64,000 nt of DNA, taken from contig QQUA01000006.1 of NCBI GenBank assembly GCA_008501825.1, forward strand, positions 62,001 to 126,000, given 5' to 3'. Both the position numbers and the translations under genes were made by a program. Source of the stretch: Planctomycetota bacterium. GTDB taxonomy: Bacteria > Planctomycetota > UBA1135. The notes beneath the pieces were generated by a model. That model was not told the origin of the DNA. It saw only the letters and a program-made list of their open reading frames with translations, and did not search any database. Below, in pieces: positions 9,327 to 18,200 of this stretch. Position 1 is the first letter of the stretch; every line of letters begins with the position of its first letter.

Positions 9327-10688
9327 ATGGCCAAAGCAACCATCCTTCTAGTCGAGGACGAGGCTCCGCAGCGTGCGTTGCTCCATCAAATGCTCCAGGA
9401 TGAAGGTTATGAAGTGGTTGAAGCCGGCAGCGCCGAACAAGCTTTGGAGTGTCTCCAGCAACAGCGATTCGATTTAGTGTTGTCGGACTGGAAGTTGCCG
9501 GGTGCCAACGGCATGGAGTTATTCCGAAACTTGCAATCTCAATGTCCGGAAGTCGCTTTCGTCATGGTCTCTGCTTACGGCACCATTGCTCGCGCCGTGG
9601 ACGCGGTACGAGCCGGGGCGGATGATTATTTAGCCAAACCCTTTACTCGAGAAGCCGTTCTCCTTTCGGTCGAAAGAAGCCTCCGGGCCCGCCGTTTGGA
9701 GGACGAAAACCGTCGATTGAACCAAGCCTTAAGCGAGCGGGACCGCCTAGTCGACATGATCGGGCGGGCTCCGGGCATGCAACGGCTCTATAGACAATTG
9801 GAGAAGGTTGCCGGTACTGAGGCCACGGTTCTTCTCTGCGGAGAAAGCGGAACCGGAAAGGAATTGGCTGCGCGAGCTCTGCACACCCTTTCCGCCCGAA
9901 ATGCTGGCCCCTTCGTCGCAGTCAACTGTGCCGCGATTCCCACTGGGTTGGCCGAAGCGGAATTCTTTGGAGCTTGCAAGGGCGCCTACTCCGGATCGGA
10001 TCGGGATCGCCCCGGTTATTTTCAAATGGCCCAGCAAGGAACACTTTTTCTAGACGAAATCGCTGAGCTTGCTCCTGATCTGCAAGCAAAACTACTGCGT
10101 GCCATTCAAGACAAAAAAATTCGCCGAATCGGGGGCAACCAAGAAGAGAATGTGGAGGTCCGGCTGGTTGCCGCGACCCACCGGAATTTGGAGGATGAAG
10201 TCGCTGCCGGCCGCTTTCGAGAAGATTTGTTCTATCGCCTGAACGTCCTGCAATTGCAGCTCCCGCCGTTGCGAGAACGAAAAGAAGACATTCCCCTTCT
10301 GGCGGACCACTTCCTGGACCTCTTTGCCAAACGACACGGAATCACCAAGCCCCGGCTCCCCACCGAAGCCCGCCGCCGTCTCTTGGACCATCCTTGGCCT
10401 GGAAACGTCCGCCAATTGGCCAATGCCGTGGAGAGAGCCGTCCTATTGTCCGAAGACGGACAGGTCACACCGTCGGACTTACCGGAACTTCCGGCGGCTA
10501 GCCAGGCCATCCACTTCAAATTGGACCCGCAAGGGATTCAATGGGAAGCTTTTGAGAAGGAGGCCCTTTCTCAGGCCCTGGAGCTCGCCGGTGGAAACCG
10601 TAGCCGAGCAGCCAGGCTTTTGGATTTGCCGTACAAGGCGTTTCTCTACCGGCTGGAAAAACATGGGATCTCAGGGCAAGCCCGCTAG
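9327..10688 (+). CDS. Sigma-54-dependent response regulator (NtrC family)
   Basis: The protein has 453 residues in three domains. The receiver domain has phospho-acceptor Asp54 (LVLSDWKLPG). The AAA+ domain has Walker A GESGTGKE near 171 and Walker B GTLFLDEI. A Fis-type helix-turn-helix ends the protein (GGNRSRAARLLDL). The sigma-54 contact loop reads GAYSGS at 219-224 where the family has GAFTGA, and the preceding residues are GACK where many relatives have GHEK. The start is three bases after the kinase stop, so the pair is surely one transcript. A strong sigma-54 promoter lies 98 bases past the stop codon, making the next operon the obvious target. Confidence 0.93.
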   Translation: MAKATILLVEDEAPQRALLHQMLQDEGYEVVEAGSAEQALECLQQQRFDLVLSDWKLPGANGMELFRNLQSQCPEVAFVMVSAYGTIARAVDAVRAGADDYLAKPFTREAVLLSVERSLRARRLEDENRRLNQALSERDRLVDMIGRAPGMQRLYRQLEKVAGTEATVLLCGESGTGKELAARALHTLSARNAGPFVAVNCAAIPTGLAEAEFFGACKGAYSGSDRDRPGYFQMAQQGTLFLDEIAELAPDLQAKLLRAIQDKKIRRIGGNQEENVEVRLVAATHRNLEDEVAAGRFREDLFYRLNVLQLQLPPLRERKEDIPLLADHFLDLFAKRHGITKPRLPTEARRRLLDHPWPGNVRQLANAVERAVLLSEDGQVTPSDLPELPAASQAIHFKLDPQGIQWEAFEKEALSQALELAGGNRSRAARLLDLPYKAFLYRLEKHGISGQAR

Positions 10689-10724
10689 CTCCCCAAATGG
10701 GGAATGAAGTCCTCATTTAGGGAG
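10689..10724 (+). repeat. Pair of mirrored 14-bp sites, candidate activator-binding sites
   Basis: CTCCCCAAATGGGG at 10689-10702 and CCTCATTTAGGGAG at 10711-10724. The second is the reverse complement of CTCCCTAAATGAGG, so the two match at 12 of 14 bases, in opposite orientation, 8 bases apart. They lie 61-97 bases upstream of the -24 box at 10786, where enhancer sites of sigma-54 activators usually sit. The same bases could fold as a stem-loop, but no T-run follows, which argues against a terminator. Confidence 0.55.
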
Positions 10725-10785
10725 GCTGCCCATGGCTGAGGCCGAAAAAATCCCCCGGGAAACCTCTTGCTGGCCTTGAAATCCG

Positions 10786-10801
10786 TGGCACGGAGCTTGC
10801 T
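10786..10801 (+). promoter_or_regulatory. Sigma-54 (-24/-12) promoter
   Basis: TGGCAC at 10786-10791, five bases, TTGC at 10797-10800, then T. This matches the sigma-54 consensus TGGCAC-N5-TTGCW with correct spacing. Transcription would begin near 10812, about 39 bases before the GTG of the next gene. The gene for a sigma-54 activator ends just upstream, and a pair of mirrored sites lies between. Confidence 0.8.
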
Positions 10802-10850
10802 AATGGAAAGGATCCAGATTGCCCAACCCACTTAGCTACCTGCTGCCATC

Positions 10851-11693
10851 GTGAAATCCCTCGCTCCCTTGCTCATTCTCCCGCTGGTCCTACAAGTCAC
10901 CCCCTCCTTGGCCATCGCTCAGGAAGCGCCCAGCGGAAAAGCCCTGTTCGAAGCTGCCTGTAAACACCTCCAAGCCGGTGGAGTCCAAGTCCAGGGCAAG
11001 GTTCATCTGGCCAAACAAGGCGGCCTGGGAGGCGGCCAAGTCATCGTAATCCAGGGTGGAGCGGAAGGTGGCGAGGCCTTTGAAGGAGATTTCGAAGCCT
11101 ATTTAGACCAAGAAGGACATCAAATCATAGTCTCGAAGTCCAAAATCCCCGGATTCGGGATTTATTTGGGCGGAGACCGCTTGGTCCAAGTGAACTACGA
11201 TCGCTCTCCGCTTCAGCTCAACGATCGATTGGGCGAATTCGAAGGCCTTTTGGATCCGTATCGTTTGTGGAAGTACGGGAAGAAAGCGGAATGGAAAGTC
11301 GAAGCCTTCAGCGAGACAGGAGCAAAAATATCCGCCAACATCTCCAAACGCCTGATCCCCAAAGATGGTAGTGGCATAGCTTTCGCATTCGGCCCCCAAA
11401 TCATGCGCATTGAATTCGAATTAAAGCTCGATGCCGGAGGCAAACCGGTCCAAGCCAAAGTCGCCATTGTCCGGAGTGATCCGATGGCTCATATTCGCGA
11501 GCAAATGGAAAATGGGGAACTGCAGGGCGGCTCCTCCATCGAAATTGGCGGCCCGCCACAGGTTAAGGAAGAAGATTTGAAGGAGGGCGATACCACTCGC
11601 TACATCCTCCGATTCAAGACCCAAGCTCCTTCACCCGGAATTCTGGCTTTCAAGAAAACGGTAACGACTTTGCAGGAAAGCCGGGAATTCTGA
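10851..11693 (+). CDS. Exported protein of unknown function, first gene of a sigma-54 operon
   Basis: The 280 residues begin with a clear signal peptide ending around AIAQEAPS (near residue 24), so the protein is exported. A Gly-rich segment (KQGGLGGGQ, QGGAEGGE) follows at about 58-77. The rest looks like beta strands with conserved-looking FEGLLDPYRLWKYGKK and an acidic end. It vaguely recalls periplasmic lipoprotein-carrier-like folds, but I do not recognise a family. The start codon is GTG. It lies right behind the sigma-54 promoter and its stop is one base before the next ATG, so it is co-transcribed with the toroid/propeller gene. Confidence 0.7.
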   Translation: MKSLAPLLILPLVLQVTPSLAIAQEAPSGKALFEAACKHLQAGGVQVQGKVHLAKQGGLGGGQVIVIQGGAEGGEAFEGDFEAYLDQEGHQIIVSKSKIPGFGIYLGGDRLVQVNYDRSPLQLNDRLGEFEGLLDPYRLWKYGKKAEWKVEAFSETGAKISANISKRLIPKDGSGIAFAFGPQIMRIEFELKLDAGGKPVQAKVAIVRSDPMAHIREQMENGELQGGSSIEIGGPPQVKEEDLKEGDTTRYILRFKTQAPSPGILAFKKTVTTLQESREF

Positions 11694-11694
11694 A

Positions 11695-13854
11695 ATGTTC
11701 CCGCTCCTGTTGATCTTATGTCTCACTCCTGTGAGACAAAGTCCCTCCAATCAAGAGACTGCCGGCGTCGAAGCGGCCATGGAGTTTTTGGCCGGCTACG
11801 TTCAAGAATGCCCGGCCCCGACCTCCCTATCCAGCGTTGCCGGCAATGATGCAGGTAAATTGGTGGTGGCTTTGTCGGTTGCCGGGATCTTGTTGGAAAC
11901 CTATCCGGAACGAGACGATTGGCAGGCGGCCCGGGAAGCCGTGCGAAGCAAACTTGGGTCCTTCCTGGCCGCCAAAGGTGCTTTGACCGGTGAAGCCTTC
12001 GGCGGCTGGATTTACCCCTTTCTCAGTTTTTATGTCCTCGAGCAAAGTCTACAAACAGAAGAAAGGGCGAATTCATTGCCTTGGCTCATAGAGCAAATTG
12101 AAGATAATCAAAATCGAGAAGGGGGATGGGGCCACAGCGGTTCAGCTCCACTTCAGTTTTATCCGTCCACCTTAATCGCCACCACGAATCTTGCCTTGTT
12201 CGCTCTAGGTTTAGCGGACCATTCCGGTTACGAGGTGGACCAGGAAACCGTGGCCGACGGCTTGGCTTTGATGAAAAAAGTGCAAGGGAAAGGCGGGGCC
12301 ATGCCCTATGGAGGACCGTTCTATCAAAAGGGTCACGAGGCGGGCCGTACTTCAGCGACCTTGCTGGCTTGGGCGAGCCAGGGTTTGCATCAGACTTCCG
12401 CTTTTCGAAAAGCGGCGGATTACTGTTGGCGGAACGCACGCTTTATCCCAAAGGGCCACGCCAGCCCCGCATTGCACGTTCTACTGGGAAGCTGGAGCTT
12501 TCATCATTTGGGCCCGAATGCGGCTCAGCGCTATCGCCAACAGGTTTTAGATCGGGTTCTCGCCGCCCAAAACCCTGATGGTTCATTCGAGGATATGGAA
12601 AGCTCCCCTGATTCTTTTTTGGCCATCGGGCCACAGAGTGCGGCGATCAACCGCGCTTATATCACTGCCATGTATACCGGTTCCCTGCTCGCCCCTAGAG
12701 TGAAGATCCTCCAAAGCTTGCCCCAATTTGAGCCATGGCAAGCACCCGAAGAAACCGAAGGCTTACCTTTCGCTGCGGAGGAAGTCCTTTGGGAGGTTCC
12801 GGCTCTTGGGAAAATTTCCCAATTGCTGATCTGCGAAGGAGATTTGGTTGAATTGAACCGGCAGGGAGGCCTCCGTTTCCGTAACCCTGACTCCGGTGAA
12901 ATTCTGGCCTCCCTAGAAGGAGAACCAGCCCCAGATGGCTTGGAAATCCAATGCCGAGCTTGGACTTTTCAAGACCGACTTTTCGTTTTCCAAAGCCACC
13001 ACCTTCCGGAAACCAAAGCACTCCCCTTCCACAACAAAAAGAGCGCGGATGAAAAGCAATATGCGGCGAAGCACTGGATACGCACTTATCGACAAAGGGC
13101 GTTGAACTGGTCTCTACCTCTTTCGGCCCGAATCATCGCTTTGGACTTTGGTGAAGGGAAGTTGGAGCTTTGGTTGGGTAACGGCAGTTTGTTGACCGTA
13201 GATTCCGAACAAGGTGAGATTCTAAATCGCCGACAAGCTCCGACCAGCTTTGTAAATAGTGCCCTCGTGGCCACGGGGATCAGCGAATCTATTTTGGTCC
13301 GCGAAGCCGACTTACTGCAACTGGACTCCGGCGGCTTCACGGTTTGGAAAATGAGGACCGTCGGCGGCCGCGGCTTGACACCTCCCGCTTGGACTAAAAT
13401 ACAGAAATACCCGAACGGTTTGCTTGCCGGAACCAGCCACGGCCAGCTGCAGATGCGGGATTTTTCCCATGGAGGCTTGCTCTGGCAGCGAAGCCTAGGA
13501 GGTTCCATTACCACGATTCTGAAACACGGCGAGGCGGCACCGGATTCCGATTCTTTGGCCTTCGCGACCACCAGCGACGGCCGCCTGCTTGGGGTTGAAA
13601 GAACAAGTGGTGAGCTGCGCTGGACCCAGTTCTTCAGCCAGGGCAACGAATGCAATCTGCCAACCGGCGCCCGATTCAACCGAAACGAAATCTGGCTGCA
13701 CCACCAGGAGCAGGACAGCCTATGGGTTTACCGTGCGACCGATGGTAAGCCTCAAGCTCGATATCGACTCCCGGCCGGCGGATTGTGGTGCCTGGACCAA
13801 AATCGGGTTTTCCAAAGATCCAGCCAAGGCCTGCTGGCTCTCCGCCGACCATAG
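11695..13854 (+). CDS. Exported toroid (terpene-cyclase-like fold) fused to a PQQ-type beta-propeller
   Basis: A 719-residue protein with a short signal peptide. Residues about 25-340 show repeats typical of the alpha/alpha toroid of squalene-cyclase/prenyltransferase-like proteins (NREGGWGHSG, QNPDGSFEDM). The second half (about 360-719) has strands like those of PQQ/WD-type propellers (RNPDSGEILASLEG, TSGELRWTQFF, RATDGKPQARYRL). Catalytic DxDD-type motifs of true cyclases are not seen, so a binding role is more likely. It starts one base after the preceding stop, so the two exported proteins are made together. Its biological role is unknown. Confidence 0.65.
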   Translation: MFPLLLILCLTPVRQSPSNQETAGVEAAMEFLAGYVQECPAPTSLSSVAGNDAGKLVVALSVAGILLETYPERDDWQAAREAVRSKLGSFLAAKGALTGEAFGGWIYPFLSFYVLEQSLQTEERANSLPWLIEQIEDNQNREGGWGHSGSAPLQFYPSTLIATTNLALFALGLADHSGYEVDQETVADGLALMKKVQGKGGAMPYGGPFYQKGHEAGRTSATLLAWASQGLHQTSAFRKAADYCWRNARFIPKGHASPALHVLLGSWSFHHLGPNAAQRYRQQVLDRVLAAQNPDGSFEDMESSPDSFLAIGPQSAAINRAYITAMYTGSLLAPRVKILQSLPQFEPWQAPEETEGLPFAAEEVLWEVPALGKISQLLICEGDLVELNRQGGLRFRNPDSGEILASLEGEPAPDGLEIQCRAWTFQDRLFVFQSHHLPETKALPFHNKKSADEKQYAAKHWIRTYRQRALNWSLPLSARIIALDFGEGKLELWLGNGSLLTVDSEQGEILNRRQAPTSFVNSALVATGISESILVREADLLQLDSGGFTVWKMRTVGGRGLTPPAWTKIQKYPNGLLAGTSHGQLQMRDFSHGGLLWQRSLGGSITTILKHGEAAPDSDSLAFATTSDGRLLGVERTSGELRWTQFFSQGNECNLPTGARFNRNEIWLHHQEQDSLWVYRATDGKPQARYRLPAGGLWCLDQNRVFQRSSQGLLALRRP

Positions 13855-13943
13855 CGCCGCTGAAGGGTCGGCCAACGGCGGCTTCCCGGTTTGGTCCATC
13901 CGCTACTTTGGAACCACCGGAATCCGTCCATCCCCGGCCAGCC

Positions 13944-15125
13944 ATGCGAAAAACACCCACTTGGCTCTCGACCCTGTCGATGTCCACAGCCTTCACTCTA
14001 GGGACGTCCATCTTGCTGGGGCAACAGCCTACCGCCGCTCAATTGTCGCGAGGCAAGGAACTCTATTTGGCTAATTGCGCCACCTGCCATGGCCAAAATG
14101 GGGACGGCAAAGGGGAACAGAGTGCCACGCTCGACCGCCCACCGCGCAGCTTTCAAGCCGGTGGTTTCTCCTTCGGCAACACACCCCTCGCTTTGTTTCG
14201 AACCATCAGCCAGGGGATCCCCGGCACTCCTATGCCGTCCTTTGCCAGCGCTTTTTCGGAACAGGACCGCTATGCCCTGGCTCATTACATTCGCTCCTTG
14301 GGACCTCCAAGTCACATAGATGCGAGCGGAAGCCGGTTGACCGTGAACCAGCTTCCCCTGATCGTTCGAGGAAAACTTCCAGCGATTGCTGAAGGTGCCA
14401 ACCCAATTCCCCGGGGCCTTCTAGTAGGAACCACCGACGGTTTAAGTTTCGAATATCGGGTGGACGACGTCCGCCTTCTTGGGATCCGCCAAGGTGCCTT
14501 CGTCGATCGAAAGGATTGGACCGGGCGTGGGGGAGATGCCCTGCAACCCTTGGGTCATTTAATCGACCTACGAGCCAAAGGCAAACCCAAGTCCAGCTTT
14601 TCAGCTTTGGGAAGGGAGTGGGAAGAAAGCGTTCCCCTCCAAGCCCGCTTCGCCGGAACTTCGATCCAGGGCAAAGAAGCTTTTTTGCACTACCGCCTGT
14701 TGGATTCCGAGGGCCATACTTTGGCTGAGGTCGATGAAAGTCCATCCGGATTGGCCCTTTCGGCCGGCTCCGGATACCGCCGGCGGTATCAATTACGCGG
14801 TGGAGCAGCGACTTCCTCCATCTTGCTTCGGTTGAGCGGTTCGCCCTACCACGAATTGAAGCGGGTTCAGCCCGTGGCCACGGCCGACCCTGAAAAAGAG
14901 CAAAGCAACGACCGCTGGTGGGTTCGAGATCGAGGCGATGGATCTTTTGAAGTTCTGGTGGTGAAGACTCCCGGCCAAGTTCCTCAAACACCCACCATGC
15001 CGGAGGGACTTCATCTCATGCAGGTACTCCACCCGAATGAAACCGTACAAGTAGAGATTTGGGTGATCCTTACCCACGGATGGACCGAGGATCTCCGGGA
15101 CCAGTTACTCCAGGAAATCCGTTAA
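13944..15125 (+). CDS. Exported c-type cytochrome with extra C-terminal domain
   Basis: From the ATG at 13944 the protein has 393 residues: a signal sequence, then a class I cytochrome c domain with heme motif CATCH at residues 45-49 and a likely axial Met97 in GTPMPSF. Residues about 130-393 form a second domain (LVGTTDGLSFEYRVDD, then a Trp-rich end) that may resemble the heme-binding domain of ethylbenzene-dehydrogenase-like proteins; this is uncertain. The open frame reaches back to 13785 inside the preceding gene, but only 13944 gives a signal peptide. It probably carries electrons in the periplasm and may belong to the sigma-54 operon upstream, 89 bases away. Confidence 0.8.
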   Translation: MRKTPTWLSTLSMSTAFTLGTSILLGQQPTAAQLSRGKELYLANCATCHGQNGDGKGEQSATLDRPPRSFQAGGFSFGNTPLALFRTISQGIPGTPMPSFASAFSEQDRYALAHYIRSLGPPSHIDASGSRLTVNQLPLIVRGKLPAIAEGANPIPRGLLVGTTDGLSFEYRVDDVRLLGIRQGAFVDRKDWTGRGGDALQPLGHLIDLRAKGKPKSSFSALGREWEESVPLQARFAGTSIQGKEAFLHYRLLDSEGHTLAEVDESPSGLALSAGSGYRRRYQLRGGAATSSILLRLSGSPYHELKRVQPVATADPEKEQSNDRWWVRDRGDGSFEVLVVKTPGQVPQTPTMPEGLHLMQVLHPNETVQVEIWVILTHGWTEDLRDQLLQEIR

Positions 15126-15131
15126 GGGAAA

Positions 15132-18100
15132 TTACTCCTCTACTTCGAACTGGATCTCCCCGGAGTAGATTCCTCCGGACCAATCTCCTTTCCGCCGCGC
15201 GAACCGGTTTACGTCGGGAAAATACATCCTGAAGTAAGCCGTGTACCTGCCCGGTTCCAGGGCAGCCTGATACACCACAGGATGCTCCATGGTTTTCCCT
15301 GATTCTTGCAGCAGTCCAAAAGAGGCCGATGAAAGCACAATCTCTTCCCCTGGCAAGAGTTCGTATCGATCGACTTCCACCGAGGAGGCATACCAATTCA
15401 AAGTAATGTCCACAAAACCTTCTCCTTCCTTGCGAATCTTCAAATTATCGTATTGCCGCCAAGGGCTGGATTCAAAGTTGATCGGCTCCTTACCGACGTT
15501 GCGCAAGACAAACTCCAAAGGTATTTGGTCCCCGGCCCGATAGGGCCCCTGTTGATTGGGGACGTGCAATCCGACTTGCAAGCCCTTTCTCTTTTTCCCC
15601 CACTGGATATTTCTTTCGTCATTCGGGTTCGGTTTTCTCCCGGTGTGAACCACTCTTTGGCTTGCCGCTGCGGACAACACCAAATCCAAGTCCTTGGTCC
15701 ATTCTTTCACGGTGATCTTGTTTTCGCCGGAAGTCAAATCCGCCACCAAAACAAGCCGAACGGTCCCGGGTTGACTGTAACTCACTATTTCTGAAGTCCA
15801 CTCCGGCTGGCCGGGAGCAATGCGAGCTTTAAAACGCCCCTTCCAATGAACCGGGACGCCGGAGAGTTCAAAAGTGCCAAAGGCGTCTGCAATGTCCGTG
15901 TCCAATACACTGCTGGAAGGAGGCAAGGAATCTCCCGTAATCGAGACTGGCCGAATCGGAAGAAGGCGCCCCTTTTCATCTAACAGCACCCCCTGCAAAC
16001 TCACCGAAGGAACCAGGACGAAGTCGATCCTCTGCGCCTTCTTCGGCAAAATCAATCGTGAGCGAATTTGCTCCAAGCTGCCCCAGGGCGTGTCTTCCTG
16101 CGGCAGTTCATCAGCAATCAGGCAATCTCCCGCCATACCCAGATTCAGTTCGGCAAAGCCACTTTTGATGACCGAAATCGTGGCGGCCTGAATTCCCGGG
16201 CCCCGCATGGCGGCGGAAAACTTCAAACGATAACGCCCGTCGGCGTCGGTTTGGACTTCTCCCGAATTCCTTAAGGTTCCAACTCCGGTAAAGGCGCGGA
16301 TGATCGCTCCTTGAACCGGTCGGCCTGCGGAATCCAAAACCCGACCTTGAACTTCATAAGGGTGCTCGCTCGGCGGCGAATCAGGAGTTTGAAGTTCCAA
16401 GTCCCCAAATAACCCGCCCGGATGACCCTTCAACGACGGAGGATCTTTGGCCACCACCGAGGCTGGCATGACCACGGCCGTGACCCTCTGGTCGATCCCC
16501 AGCTCGTCAATCCGAACCCTTGCGGAAACTCGCGAGCAATCCACCGAATAGGTCAGACTTCGCACTTGCCCCGGGATGGAGAACCGCTGCAGTTGCAAAG
16601 ATTTTTGCTCCGCCTCGGTGATGGTCAAATCCCCCTCAAATAAACCACTGGCGACGGCTCTTCGCGTCTCTTTTTGTTCCAATCCGGGAGCGGATAGGTG
16701 GAATCCCGCTTTGGCATCCGGAGTATCGAGGCGCTTTCCGTTCCGAATCCAAACCGCCGGGGCCATGGCAATGGTCATCTTTTGTTGGCGGAGAAAGCGC
16801 CGGCCAAATTGGAACCAATTCGGCTTCCCGGTGATCCAAGGTGAATATGAAAAGGACTCGGTCTGGTCATCAACGCCGGGCCGGAAGATAAAACGATGCC
16901 CAACTTTGGCATCCAACAAATCGGCGGCTTTGACGGCTTCCTCAAAGGAAGTGAAAGGACCCCCTTGAATGCCGTTGACGATAATCATCCACTTTCCTGG
17001 ATACCGTTCCCTCCAGGTGCTGTGAACTTGGCGATAGGCTTTCTGATTCATCGCCCTAGCTTCTTCCAGATTCCAAACCTTCGAATCCTGACGGATTTCG
17101 ACCGGATCCGCTGCGCCGGCGGTGGCGGTGGCTTTGGGAGCAATCATCAAGCCGGCCATGACCGCCATGACCAGGAAGGCAGCCCAAGTAGATACCGGCC
17201 AAGGTTGGCGGAAGGACCTGTCCTGGCCGCTCAATCGTCGAATGCGGCGCACCAGACTGCCTCCGTCAGCGGCGGCCACCGCCCACGGCAAGCCTTGACG
17301 ACGTCTTTCCAGGCGCTCCAGCGCACGCAAGTAGGGCAAACGATCTTCCGTTACGGCAACGACCATGTCGTCGCAACAGCGTTCTCGTTCCTCACGGACC
17401 ATCCGGCTCATCCACCAAACTGCGGGATGATGGAAGAAGAGCGCTTCCAGGAAGCTTTGCATGAGATTGACCACAGGATCCCAACGACGCAAGTGAGCCA
17501 ATTCATGGCAAAGAATGCTTTCAATTTCCCGGGGAGGAAAACCCGTCAGCGCCGAAACGGGAATCAAAATCACCGGCCGCCATATGCCGAGCACCATTGG
17601 CACGGTGGCCTTCGCCGAAGCAAAAACAGGCACCGGCCTAGGCAAGCCAAGGCGCTTGGCTAACCCTGAGACCATGAGTTGAAGCGAATGAGGAACCGGT
17701 TCGGTGGCCGAAGCCTTCAGCTTTCGAACCGTCCACCATCCCAACCAAGGTCGCAGGGACATCAACAAGGCCCCGCAAATCCAGATTCCGGCCAACCAAG
17801 GGAGCCAGGGGTTGAGCCAAGCCTGCCACCGGGAGCGCCGAGAAGGTGCTGGGGTATTCAATCTCGCAGCTCCAATTGCATCGGAACCAACAGAGTCATC
17901 CACGGACCCCAATTCAAAGGCATCCGGATTGGAGGGGAAAACTGGCTGACTCACGCTCGCTTGCATCAATCCAAAGACGTTTCCTGTTCCATGGTCCAGG
18001 AAATACCGCCAACTGATCCAAGGCGTGGTGAAAGCCAGCAGCAAGGCCACGCAACCCAAGCCATACCGGAGCCGGGCTTTTCGCTCCGGGACCACCCAGA

Positions 18101-18200
18101 GAGCCACTTTCAAAATCCCGGCAATGCAAAGAAGTTGCCAAAAGGAATGCAGCAAGACCCAGCCCATGGCTTGCAGAAACTCTTGATCGGGCCACCTCAT
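15132..18200 (-). CDS. M56 (BlaR1/MecR1-like) membrane metalloprotease with long outer domain
   Basis: The 1022-residue protein has an N-terminal membrane part with about four helices and the zinc motif HELAH at 232-236, followed by WMSRMVREERERCCDD, as in BlaR1-type peptidases. After the last helix (about 340-360) comes a region with a carboxypeptidase-regulatory-like beta domain (YEVQGRVLDSAGRPVQG) and a further beta-rich end (PLEFVLRNVGKEPINFES). By family logic it senses an outside signal and cuts or releases the BlaI repressor encoded just before it; the two overlap by four bases. No penicillin-binding sensor domain is seen, so the signal is probably not a beta-lactam. Confidence 0.88.
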   Translation of the reverse strand: MRWPDQEFLQAMGWVLLHSFWQLLCIAGILKVALWVVPERKARLRYGLGCVALLLAFTTPWISWRYFLDHGTGNVFGLMQASVSQPVFPSNPDAFELGSVDDSVGSDAIGAARLNTPAPSRRSRWQAWLNPWLPWLAGIWICGALLMSLRPWLGWWTVRKLKASATEPVPHSLQLMVSGLAKRLGLPRPVPVFASAKATVPMVLGIWRPVILIPVSALTGFPPREIESILCHELAHLRRWDPVVNLMQSFLEALFFHHPAVWWMSRMVREERERCCDDMVVAVTEDRLPYLRALERLERRRQGLPWAVAAADGGSLVRRIRRLSGQDRSFRQPWPVSTWAAFLVMAVMAGLMIAPKATATAGAADPVEIRQDSKVWNLEEARAMNQKAYRQVHSTWRERYPGKWMIIVNGIQGGPFTSFEEAVKAADLLDAKVGHRFIFRPGVDDQTESFSYSPWITGKPNWFQFGRRFLRQQKMTIAMAPAVWIRNGKRLDTPDAKAGFHLSAPGLEQKETRRAVASGLFEGDLTITEAEQKSLQLQRFSIPGQVRSLTYSVDCSRVSARVRIDELGIDQRVTAVVMPASVVAKDPPSLKGHPGGLFGDLELQTPDSPPSEHPYEVQGRVLDSAGRPVQGAIIRAFTGVGTLRNSGEVQTDADGRYRLKFSAAMRGPGIQAATISVIKSGFAELNLGMAGDCLIADELPQEDTPWGSLEQIRSRLILPKKAQRIDFVLVPSVSLQGVLLDEKGRLLPIRPVSITGDSLPPSSSVLDTDIADAFGTFELSGVPVHWKGRFKARIAPGQPEWTSEIVSYSQPGTVRLVLVADLTSGENKITVKEWTKDLDLVLSAAASQRVVHTGRKPNPNDERNIQWGKKRKGLQVGLHVPNQQGPYRAGDQIPLEFVLRNVGKEPINFESSPWRQYDNLKIRKEGEGFVDITLNWYASSVEVDRYELLPGEEIVLSSASFGLLQESGKTMEHPVVYQAALEPGRYTAYFRMYFPDVNRFARRKGDWSGGIYSGEIQFEVEE

